NCBI GenBank assembly: GCA_040398805.1
Contig: JBBATK010000003.1
Span: 1-64,000 of the forward strand
DNA from: JBBATK01 sp040398805
GTDB lineage: Bacteria > Bacteroidota > Ignavibacteria > Kapaibacteriales > NICIL-2
Direction: 5' to 3'
DNA: 64,000 nt
Below are positions 8,758 through 15,970 of this stretch, one piece after another. The first letter of the stretch is position 1; every line of letters starts with the position of its first letter. The notes beneath the pieces were generated by a model. The model made no database searches. It saw nothing but the letters and a program-made list of their open reading frames with translations, and was not told the DNA's origin. The position numbers were made by a program, and so were the translations under genes.

Positions 8758-9681
8758 TTAGCGTCGGAATTTCTTGATGGATGTGGTGACCACACCGATG
8801 ATGGAGAAATCCATGTCCTCGGTGACTTCGATGTTCTTATGCGCCCTGTTCTCGGCGGCCAGGATGACGCGCTTGCCGTTGCGCACGAAGCGCTTGACGG
8901 TAAGCTCGTTGAAGACGCGGGCCACGATGATCTCGCCGGACTTCGGCGTGATGGAACGGTCGATGATGAGCGTATCGCCATCGTAGATGCCGATGTCCTT
9001 CATGGAGTCGCCGATGACATTCACGAAGAAGGTGGAATCGGGATTGCTCACAAGGAAATCGACGATGTCCACGGTGACGGTGTCGTCGCTCGTGGAAACA
9101 GGCGGACCCGCACTCACGCCGCTCTCCATCAAGGGGAAACGCGTGCTCCGCGTCCGCGCAAGGTCCAAGGTCAATATCCTGCGCGACAAACCGGCCAACG
9201 CCTCACCTGCCTCCTGCACCGCCGCACGTATCACCGACAGCTGATCCCATGCCGAGGAATCATCCTCCCGTTCCTGCATCCGTTCCTGCATCCGTTCCTG
9301 CATCCGTTCCTGCATCCGCTGAGCACTCTCCAGCAGCATGGGCTCCGTCCCGTTAAGCAACCAGCTCGTGGAAATGCCGTACCGGGATTCCAGCATGCCC
9401 AACACGTCGTGCGGTATGCGCCGCGTGCCGCTCTCCCACGCATACACCGTCACCGGCGATACCTTCATCTGCTTGGCATAGGCCGCCACGGACATTCCCA
9501 GATGCTCCGTGCGGGCCCGCTTGTGACGGCTCCCCGCCTCCTGCTCCGCAGCATCGCTACTGTTCACCGCCACGCCGCGCAGGATCGGCGCCGCTTTCGT
9601 TGTCGTTTTCACCGCCGCTTTCGCCGATGTTCCGGCGGATGTTTTCGCCGGCGATGTCGCTGTTGTCCGTGATGGTTTCAT
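8758..9681 (-). CDS. LexA/UmuD-like autocleavable transcriptional repressor (XRE helix-turn-helix plus S24 peptidase)
   Basis: Using the ATG at 9681 the protein has 307 aa. A Lys/Thr/Ala-rich tail precedes a helix-turn-helix at about 58-110 (MSVAAYAKQMKVSPVTVYAW, ending SWLLNGTEP). A MQER repeat linker (123-138) leads to an S24 domain with Ser226 in GDSM and Lys263 in TVKRF. Their spacing of 37 equals that of UmuD Ser60/Lys97. Ala191-Gly192 in ESGVSAGPP fits a LexA-type self-cleavage site. By family knowledge, RecA filaments would trigger cleavage and derepression. The start at 9681 is preferred over an in-frame ATG at 9744 because a palindrome and a TATAAT box lie between them. It probably controls itself and the imuB/dnaE2 genes downstream; a phage-like CI repressor is the alternative. 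Confidence 0.85.
   Translation of the reverse strand: MKPSRTTATSPAKTSAGTSAKAAVKTTTKAAPILRGVAVNSSDAAEQEAGSRHKRARTEHLGMSVAAYAKQMKVSPVTVYAWESGTRRIPHDVLGMLESRYGISTSWLLNGTEPMLLESAQRMQERMQERMQERMQEREDDSSAWDQLSVIRAAVQEAGEALAGLSRRILTLDLARTRSTRFPLMESGVSAGPPVSTSDDTVTVDIVDFLVSNPDSTFFVNVIGDSMKDIGIYDGDTLIIDRSITPKSGEIIVARVFNELTVKRFVRNGKRVILAAENRAHKNIEVTEDMDFSIIGVVTTSIKKFRR
9269..9316. repeat. 12-bp coding minisatellite (four exact copies), encodes MQER repeats
   Basis: CGTTCCTGCATC is repeated four times without a mismatch inside the repressor gene. On the minus strand it encodes MQER MQER MQER MQER, a charged helical linker between the DNA-binding and peptidase domains. The 12-bp unit keeps frame when copies are lost or gained. 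Confidence 0.95.
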
Positions 9682-9716
9682 GGTCGGTTTTTCGATGTGC
9701 TGAACATGCGGTGCAA

Positions 9717-9757
9717 TTCTACGGAATGTAGAAGTATTATACAATATGGAGAATATT
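9717..9757 (-). promoter_or_regulatory. Promoter and palindromic operator of the S24 repressor gene
   Basis: A perfect inverted repeat TTCTAC-N5-GTAGAA occupies 9717-9733. On the minus strand a TATAAT box (9741-9736) would start transcription around 9729, inside the palindrome, which is the classic place for a repressor site. A second inverted repeat AATAT-N5-ATATT (9743-9757) lies just upstream of the TATAAT. There is no good -35 hexamer. The region is strongly AT-rich and is shared with the divergent acr3 gene. Binding by the S24 repressor is inference from position and symmetry. Confidence 0.55.
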
Positions 9758-9879
9758 ATTTTTTAAAAACATCGTGCGGACCGTATGCGGACAAGGGTGG
9801 GATTCGACGGATATTGTGCGCCGGATGTTCCCGCATCCACGCATCCATCGAATCATCGACATCATTGCCAATCACCCCC

Positions 9880-10965
9880 ATGCATGTATCAGACTCTTCC
9901 CACGGCGCGTCTCCGCGCATTTCCGGACGTAACCTCTCCCTGCTCGACCGGTATCTTACCCTGTGGATACTCCTTGCCATGGCGGCGGGGACGGGCATCG
10001 GCATCGCCATACCAACGGCGGGAGACTGGGTGAACGGGATGTCGGTGGGCACGACGAACATCCCCTTGGCCATCGGTCTCATCCTCATGATGTATCCGCC
10101 CCTGGCCAAGGTGCGCACGGAGAACATCCCCGAAGTGTTCCGCGATACGCGCGTGCTGGGTATCTCGCTGTTCCTGAACTGGATCGTCGGACCCCTGCTC
10201 ATGTTCCTCTTGGCCGTCACCATGCTGCGCGACATGCCCGAGTACATGATCGGCCTCATCCTTATCGGTCTGGCCCGCTGCATCGCCATGGTGATCGTGT
10301 GGAACGACCTTGCGGACGGACATCGCGAATACGCGGCGGGCCTCGTGGCCCTGAACAGCATCTTCCAAGTGTTCGGCTACAGTTTCTTCGCCTATCTCTT
10401 CATCAAGATCCTGCCGCCGTACTTCGGCGTGCGCGGACTCGATATCGACATCTCCCTGTGGGACATCGCGCAGAGCGTGCTGTTGTATCTGGGCGTGCCC
10501 TTCGCCGCAGGCATCGCCACCCGTAGCATCCTGCGCCGCATCAAAGGGGATGCATGGTACACCACCGTGTTCCTGCCACGCATCTCGCCCATCACGCTCA
10601 TCGCCCTGCTCTTCACCATCGTGCTCATGTTCAGCCTGAAAGGCGCCGTGCTCGTATCGCTCCCCATGCATGTGGTGCGCGTGGCCATACCGCTGCTGCT
10701 GTACTTCCTCATCATGTTCGGTATCAGTTATGCGGTAGGCCGTGCACTCGGCACCGCGTATGCCCAGACCACGGCCGTCGCCTTCACCGCGGCGGGGAAC
10801 AACTTCGAGCTGGCCATCGCCGTGGCCATCGCCGTGTTCGGTATCCATAGCGGCGAGGCATTCGTCGGCGTCATCGGTCCGCTCGTGGAAGTGCCCGCCC
10901 TCATCGCCCTTGTGAACGTGGCCTTTCGCCTCCGCGATCGGTGGTTCACCGGACGTGCCGCCTGA
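9880..10965 (+). CDS. acr3: Arsenite efflux permease, ACR3 family
   Basis: The 361-aa protein (from the ATG at 9880) is a ten-helix membrane protein of the bile acid:sodium symporter / ACR3 superfamily. RCIAMVIVWNDLADGH and ALNSIFQVFGYSFFAY near residues 130-170 and FTAAGNNFELAIAVAIAVFG near 300 match ACR3 signature segments. It expels arsenite across the inner membrane. The longer upstream ORF (to 9697) overlaps the operator region and has no membrane or domain sense, so I prefer 9880. There is no adjacent arsR or arsC, so arsenic-dependent control is not evident. It is divergent from the S24 repressor gene. Confidence 0.88.
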   Translation: MHVSDSSHGASPRISGRNLSLLDRYLTLWILLAMAAGTGIGIAIPTAGDWVNGMSVGTTNIPLAIGLILMMYPPLAKVRTENIPEVFRDTRVLGISLFLNWIVGPLLMFLLAVTMLRDMPEYMIGLILIGLARCIAMVIVWNDLADGHREYAAGLVALNSIFQVFGYSFFAYLFIKILPPYFGVRGLDIDISLWDIAQSVLLYLGVPFAAGIATRSILRRIKGDAWYTTVFLPRISPITLIALLFTIVLMFSLKGAVLVSLPMHVVRVAIPLLLYFLIMFGISYAVGRALGTAYAQTTAVAFTAAGNNFELAIAVAIAVFGIHSGEAFVGVIGPLVEVPALIALVNVAFRLRDRWFTGRAA

Positions 10966-11052
10966 GGTTTTCCGGCGGACGTTCCGCTTGATGCCCGCAG
11001 AGGACACGCCATGTGATGATCATGGTTCCTCCGCCTTGCCGTCGATGGCGTT

Positions 11053-11736
11053 TCACACGATGCGCGGGAGTTCTTCGGTTTCGAACAATGCGTCGTCGAT
11101 AGGAGCGAACAGTTGTTCAATGCGCTCGCGGGTGCACGAGGCGTCCAGCCATGCGGTCTCCGCGTCGTCGAGAAGGATGACGGGCTGCCGTTGCCGTGCG
11201 TTGTGGATCTCCGCCAGCAGAGGTCCGGCCGCCCGCGTCAGGATGCTGAAGGTGTTCAGCGCTTCCCCCGTCTCCGTATCCACCCACTGCTCATGGATGC
11301 CTGCGAAGCTGAACAGCTCACGGTGGCGCACACGGATACGATAGGGTATCTTCCTCTTGCCTTCGTGATGATACTCGTAGAAGGCATCGGCAGGAACCAC
11401 GCAACGCTGACGCATCATGCATTGACGATAGGATGGTTTTTCGAAGACGGTCTCCGAACGGGCGTTCAACGTATTGCTGCGGAACCTCAATGCTTCCTCG
11501 CGCGTGCGTAACCAGCGGGGTATCAACCCCCATTGCATGGCCTGCACACGGTGCGGCTCTTCCTCCGATATCACGGGCATGGCGGGATACGCGAAGGCAT
11601 TCACGTGCGTGCGTTCCTCGAAGAGGTCCTCCTGGAACAACCCCGGCGCCACATCCATGGTATCCATGCCGTACAGGCGGGCATAGTGCTCCACGATGTC
11701 GGCTATGGGCGCTTTGAGGGAGAAGTGATAACACAT
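11053..11736 (-). CDS. yedK: SRAP-domain abasic-site DNA-protein crosslinking protein (YedK/HMCES family)
   Basis: The 227-aa protein starts MCYHF, leaving Cys2 at the N-terminus after Met removal, as needed for the thiazolidine crosslink to abasic sites. Other family landmarks are WGLIPRW, LNARSET with the conserved Asn, the Glu in AFYEYH and the His in EIHNARQRQPVIL. It shields abasic sites in single-stranded DNA. It ends tail-to-tail with acr3 and sits a few kb from the SOS mutagenesis genes, though on its own. The symbol is used for family membership, not proven orthology. Confidence 0.92.
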   Translation of the reverse strand: MCYHFSLKAPIADIVEHYARLYGMDTMDVAPGLFQEDLFEERTHVNAFAYPAMPVISEEEPHRVQAMQWGLIPRWLRTREEALRFRSNTLNARSETVFEKPSYRQCMMRQRCVVPADAFYEYHHEGKRKIPYRIRVRHRELFSFAGIHEQWVDTETGEALNTFSILTRAAGPLLAEIHNARQRQPVILLDDAETAWLDASCTRERIEQLFAPIDDALFETEELPRIV

Positions 11737-11893
11737 GCGGCGAAGATATCACCGACCCGTGCTATCGACAACCCTCGAGCACTGACGCATGTCATATGAA
11801 TATCTGACGGGTTCGTGATTATCACTGGTGCTTCTCTCTGTATTTTCTCACGGGCTCAGCCAAGGGTTTCCTTTTCTTCATTCGGAGGTGTCT

Positions 11894-13267
11894 ATGAAAT
11901 CGTTTCTCGCCGTCGTGATTGCTTCGTTCCTGTGCGCCGTCGCCGGAGCATCGTTGCAAGCCCAGGAACGTCAAGTGCCCTTGGACAAAGAGGGAAAGAT
12001 CCTCGTCATCACCTGGCAGGACGAGCAGCGCTTGCATGTGTTCAGCGATGTGCCCCGGTTCTCGGAGGTGCGGTTGTTCCAATCGCCCGACGCACGGTTC
12101 GTGTTGGAGTTCACCGTTGAGCAGGAAGGCGTGCAGTCGCGGGAGCGGCGAACGCTGTCTGATATCGAGGTCGAGTCGTTACGGGCGCGGGTGACGAGGG
12201 CACTGGAGGAGAAGGCGCCGCAGATGGGACTGGACCAGAGCGGACGTCCCACCTTTCTCACCATGAGCTTCATCAACTCCATCGTCTTCTACGGTCCGGC
12301 CCTCACGGTGGTCCTGCAACCGTCGGACGTAGCCTCCGGCGCTATGAGCTATCTGGTGGGCGGACTCGGTGGATTCTTCATACCGTACGTGAGCACGAAG
12401 AACTCCCCCCTCAGCTCCGGTCAGGCCTCGCTTGCCCGCATCGGCTTCGTGCAAGGGGCAGTGCATATGCCCGCTCTGTTCACCCTGTTTCGCGGCACGG
12501 AGAATTGGTCGGAGGTCGATACCCGCGCCTGCCTCTTCTCGTCCGTCGTCGGTGGTGTGGGCGGAACCTTGGCCGGACTCTCCATCGCCGGAAAAAACGG
12601 CTTCACGGAGGGACGCTCCGAGGTGATCGGTTCCTTCTGGACGGATGCCATCCTTATCGGTTCGGGAACCGCGTATGTGGCAGGACTCTACGATCTCGAT
12701 CTCGATGCGCGCAGCTCCCTTGCCCTGCAGCTGGCCCTGTCCGGAGCAGGCATGTATGCGGCAAGCGAACTCAGCACCATGCAGACCTTCACCGCCGGCG
12801 ACGCCCGCGTGATGGCCGTTCCGAGTTATCTCGGCGCCGGCTTCGCCGCATCGCTCCTGCCGTTCATGGACCTTGGTCCCAAGGAAACCGTCGGCGCACT
12901 CGTGGCCGGCTACTCTGCAGGATGCCTTGCCGGATGGTACGTGGTGAAAGACCGCGACTACCCTTTGTCCAACGCTACCTACACCGTCCTCGGAACCCTC
13001 GGTGGCGCTCTGGTGGGAGGAGCCATCGGCATTGCCATCGACAATCCGAAATACCTTGCCCTCATGATGGACCTGGGCGGCATCGCGGGCTACGCCATCA
13101 TGGCGTCGAGCGATGAAGCGGCAACGCGCGCGCGGCCATCCCGAAGTTTTCTCGACGACGTCAAGGCCGATATCAACCTCCATCCGGTCGGTATCCTTCA
13201 AGCCGCAGGCCGCACGACGTCGACATCCTTTGTTCAACCGTTCATGACCGCGTCGCTGCGCTGGTAG
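11894..13267 (+). CDS. Exported or membrane protein of unknown function
   Basis: I do not recognise this 457-aa protein. The ATG at 11894 follows a GGAGGTG ribosome site and starts a signal peptide (MKSFLAVVIASFLCAVAGAS, then LQAQ). A short region to about residue 100 (ITWQDEQRLHVFSD, FVLEFTVEQEGVQSRERRTL) is soluble, followed by a helix rich in Arg and Glu. From about residue 120 on the sequence is Gly/Ala-rich and hydrophobic with repeated GG and GA pairs (GGLGGFFIPY, GGVGGTLAG, GGALVGGAIGIAI), suggesting many membrane helices or beta strands. The neighbours give no functional link. Confidence 0.75.
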   Translation: MKSFLAVVIASFLCAVAGASLQAQERQVPLDKEGKILVITWQDEQRLHVFSDVPRFSEVRLFQSPDARFVLEFTVEQEGVQSRERRTLSDIEVESLRARVTRALEEKAPQMGLDQSGRPTFLTMSFINSIVFYGPALTVVLQPSDVASGAMSYLVGGLGGFFIPYVSTKNSPLSSGQASLARIGFVQGAVHMPALFTLFRGTENWSEVDTRACLFSSVVGGVGGTLAGLSIAGKNGFTEGRSEVIGSFWTDAILIGSGTAYVAGLYDLDLDARSSLALQLALSGAGMYAASELSTMQTFTAGDARVMAVPSYLGAGFAASLLPFMDLGPKETVGALVAGYSAGCLAGWYVVKDRDYPLSNATYTVLGTLGGALVGGAIGIAIDNPKYLALMMDLGGIAGYAIMASSDEAATRARPSRSFLDDVKADINLHPVGILQAAGRTTSTSFVQPFMTASLRW

Positions 13268-13289
13268 GGATCGGTACAACGGAGCACCC

Positions 13290-14192
13290 TCACCGCGAAC
13301 CGCTGTCGATGCGGGTTTCGAGCACCTTCCGGAGGGAATCCGGCAGGGCGGAAAGCAGGTCGTAGCCCGTCCTGCGCTCCACGTCGCGAACGGTGCAGAG
13401 ATACGGTTGCCAGGAGTCGCGGGACACCTCATCGGTGTTCGGCATGATGACGGCGATGACGCGGGATTGCGAGGTCACGGATTGACGATCATGTCCTTTG
13501 GGCAAGACCACGACCACTTTGAAACAGGAGGACGGCACCCGGATGTCACGACCGATCATCGACGCCTGCCCCTCGTACACGGGTCCCGTGATGACGAAGA
13601 GTTCCTTGTTCCGGTCCTTGCAGAGTTCCATGCAGTAGTTCTCCAACTTCAGCCACGGACCCGCATTCAGGCCATGCCGCTGGGGTATCACGTTCGTCAT
13701 GTAGAACGTCGTCAGATTATCTTCGTCCGTCCGCGTCCGTTCCTCGCTGCGGCACATGTGCCCGCGATCGAAACCGCTGTTCGTGTAATCCTTATGCGTC
13801 GTCCGGAAACCGTCCGCGGGCAGCAGCGGATCGGGCTGGAACATTCCTTTGTGGCGCGGCACATCGCCGTACCAATAGGCGCTCAGATTATAGCTCACCC
13901 AATTGGGGTTATGGGTTACGGGATTGTACGACACCGCGTACTGACGTCGACGCAGCAGCAGATCGTCCCGCGGGTCAGCATCCGTCGGCGTACCCATCTC
14001 TTCATGAACATCCACATCCCCGGCGCGGCGTTCGGCAAGGAAGAGTGTGGAATCGGTGGAATGATCGGATCCGTCCCCCGTGGGACCGACGATCTGAGCG
14101 CAGACCGGTTGCCACGCGCGGACGGTGGCACCGAGCAGGAGCACGACGACGACGACCGTGGTGAGACCACGGCGCAAGAGCGGTGAATGCAT
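13290..14192 (-). CDS. Secreted DNA/RNA non-specific endonuclease (NucA family)
   Basis: The 300-aa protein has an N-terminal signal peptide or anchor (LTTVVVVVLLLGATVRAW). The catalytic DRGHM motif follows FRTTHKDYTNSGF at about residue 140-150. The NVIPQRHGLNAGPWLKLE segment holds the metal-binding Asn and the next conserved helix. TGPVYEG and VPSSCFKVVV also fit the family. It is a Mg-dependent sugar-nonspecific nuclease, probably acting in the periplasm or outside the cell on nucleic acids for nutrition. It ends 22 bp from the convergent hypothetical gene. Confidence 0.92.
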   Translation of the reverse strand: MHSPLLRRGLTTVVVVVLLLGATVRAWQPVCAQIVGPTGDGSDHSTDSTLFLAERRAGDVDVHEEMGTPTDADPRDDLLLRRRQYAVSYNPVTHNPNWVSYNLSAYWYGDVPRHKGMFQPDPLLPADGFRTTHKDYTNSGFDRGHMCRSEERTRTDEDNLTTFYMTNVIPQRHGLNAGPWLKLENYCMELCKDRNKELFVITGPVYEGQASMIGRDIRVPSSCFKVVVVLPKGHDRQSVTSQSRVIAVIMPNTDEVSRDSWQPYLCTVRDVERRTGYDLLSALPDSLRKVLETRIDSGSR

Positions 14193-14390
14193 GGGATGAG
14201 CGGTTAGGTTCGACTATCCCTGCCCGGAGAACATCTGAACGATGTCAGGTGTGGATGACCGTTGAAGGGTGCGGGCGTAATATACTCGGGACACGGGGAT
14301 GAAGAAGCAGGAAGGACTCGGCAAGCGTGGTCGTCCCGGACGAAGCTCCGTGAAGGCGGCCAAAAGCGTGGCGCGTTCGGCACTGCGTGC

Positions 14391-14398
14391 TATTTTTG
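14391..14398 (+). promoter_or_regulatory. TATTTTTG promoter box upstream of tRNA-Arg
   Basis: TATTTTTGCC lies 36 nt before the tRNA and matches the Bacteroidota -7 box TAnnTTTG. No TTTG is found 19 nt upstream. The same box recurs before dxs, the RND operon and tRNA-Val. Confidence 0.5.
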
Positions 14399-14434
14399 CC
14401 AACGATTGTCACACACGTTGACCGTCGTGCACAT

Positions 14435-14508
14435 GCGCCCGTAGCTCAGCTGGATAGAGCAACAGCCTTCTAAGCTGTGGGTCACAGGTTCGAATCCTGT
14501 CGGGCGTG
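14435..14508 (+). tRNA. tRNA-Arg (anticodon TCT)
   Basis: A full cloverleaf is visible. The acceptor stem GCGCCCG/CGGGCGT includes one G-U pair; the anticodon stem is ACAGC/GCTGT around the loop CTTCTAA; and the T stem is ACAGG/CCTGT around TTCGAAT. The discriminator is G. CCA is not encoded in full. hmgA starts 29 nt downstream. Confidence 0.97.
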
Positions 14509-14537
14509 CAGTATCCTCCCTCTCTTCCAAATCGATT

Positions 14538-15860
14538 ATGAACACGAATGCCTCTCATGCCAACGGACGCGGATATATGTCCGGCTTCGGCAACGAATTC
14601 AGAACGGAAGCGATAGCGGGTGCGTTGGACCCGCGCCAGAACTCACCGCAAAAGGTTCCGTACGGTTTGTACGTGGAACAGATCAGCGGGACGGCGTTCA
14701 CGGCTCCTCGCAGCACGAACAAGCGCTCGTGGATGCATCGCATCCGTCCCAGCGTGGTGCACACGCCCTACGTGCAGATAGACAACGGCCATATCCGTTC
14801 CACGCCTTTCGACGAACTCCCGCCCACGCCGAACCAGTTGCGATGGAGTCCGCTGGCCATCCCACCCGCGCCCACGGATTTCGTCCGCGGCCTTGTCACC
14901 ATCGGCGGTAACGGCGATGCCTCCGCCCACAGCGGCGTAGCCATTCACATCTACGCCTGCAACGCCGACATGAACGAGACGTTCTTCTACAATGCCGACG
15001 GTGAGATGCTCATCGTGCCGCAGCTCGGCGCCTTGACCTTCCACACGGAAATGGGTGTCGTGGACGTGAAGCCGGGAGAGATCTGCGTGATGCCGCGCGG
15101 CATCAAGTTCCGCGTCGTCCTGCCGGACACGCAGGCACGCGGCTACGTGCTTGAGAATTACGGAGCGCAGTTCCGATTGCCGGACCTGGGTCCCATCGGC
15201 GCCAACGGTCTTGCCAACCCGCGCATGTTCCTGACGCCGGAGGCGGCGTACGAAGACCGCGAAGGAGCGTTCGAGGTGCTCGCGAAGTTCCAAGGGAACC
15301 TGTGGCGCGCGGACATCAACCACTCCCCCCTCAACGTCGTGGCGTGGCATGGTAACTATGCGCCGTACAAGTACGACCTCACGACGTTCAATTGTATCAA
15401 CACGGTGAATTTCGATCACCCCGATCCATCCATCTACACGGTACTGACCTCGCCGAGCGACACGCCGGGGACGGCCAATTGCGACTTCGTCATCTTCCCC
15501 GACCGGTGGATGGTGGCCGAGCACACCTTCCGTCCGCCGTGGTTCCACCGCAATTTCATGAGCGAGTTCATGGGATTGATCTGGGGTATCTACGATGCGA
15601 AAGAAGAAGGCTTCGTGCCGGGAGGCTGCTCGTTGCACAATTGCATGAGCGGACACGGTCCGGATGCCGTGACGCACGAGAAAGCGACGAACGCGAACCT
15701 TGCGCCCGTGAAGCAGGAACACACCCTGGCCTTCATGTTCGAGACCCGCTTTGCGGTGCGTACGACCAAGCATGCCATGAGCGTGGGAGAATTGCAGCAC
15801 GAGTATTACGAGGTATGGCAGGGACTTTCCCGCACCTTCACGCCGCCGTCGGCGTCGTAA
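14538..15860 (+). CDS. hmgA: Homogentisate 1,2-dioxygenase
   Basis: The 440-aa protein matches homogentisate dioxygenase along its length: YMSGFGNEF near the N-terminus, HTFRPPWFHRNFMSEFMGL and GGCSLHNCMSGHGPD near the C-terminus. The iron ligands correspond to His337, Glu343 and His373. It opens the ring of homogentisate to maleylacetoacetate in tyrosine and phenylalanine breakdown. No other gene of that pathway is present in the window, so it stands alone here. The ATG at 14538 has no strong ribosome site. Confidence 0.97.
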   Translation: MNTNASHANGRGYMSGFGNEFRTEAIAGALDPRQNSPQKVPYGLYVEQISGTAFTAPRSTNKRSWMHRIRPSVVHTPYVQIDNGHIRSTPFDELPPTPNQLRWSPLAIPPAPTDFVRGLVTIGGNGDASAHSGVAIHIYACNADMNETFFYNADGEMLIVPQLGALTFHTEMGVVDVKPGEICVMPRGIKFRVVLPDTQARGYVLENYGAQFRLPDLGPIGANGLANPRMFLTPEAAYEDREGAFEVLAKFQGNLWRADINHSPLNVVAWHGNYAPYKYDLTTFNCINTVNFDHPDPSIYTVLTSPSDTPGTANCDFVIFPDRWMVAEHTFRPPWFHRNFMSEFMGLIWGIYDAKEEGFVPGGCSLHNCMSGHGPDAVTHEKATNANLAPVKQEHTLAFMFETRFAVRTTKHAMSVGELQHEYYEVWQGLSRTFTPPSAS

Positions 15861-15970
15861 TTGCGGATACCTGCTATTTTACCGTCGCCTCATGCAGGCG
15901 CAGGCCGGTAGATTGAACCGGAAGAACCCACCGCCTCCGTGCGGACTATTTCTCACGCATCCATACGACC

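Noticed and set aside
8758..9681. Prophage repressor marking an integrated phage
   Set aside because: The protein type occurs in phages, but no integrase, structural or lysis gene is nearby, and imuB/dnaE2 adjacency explains it better.
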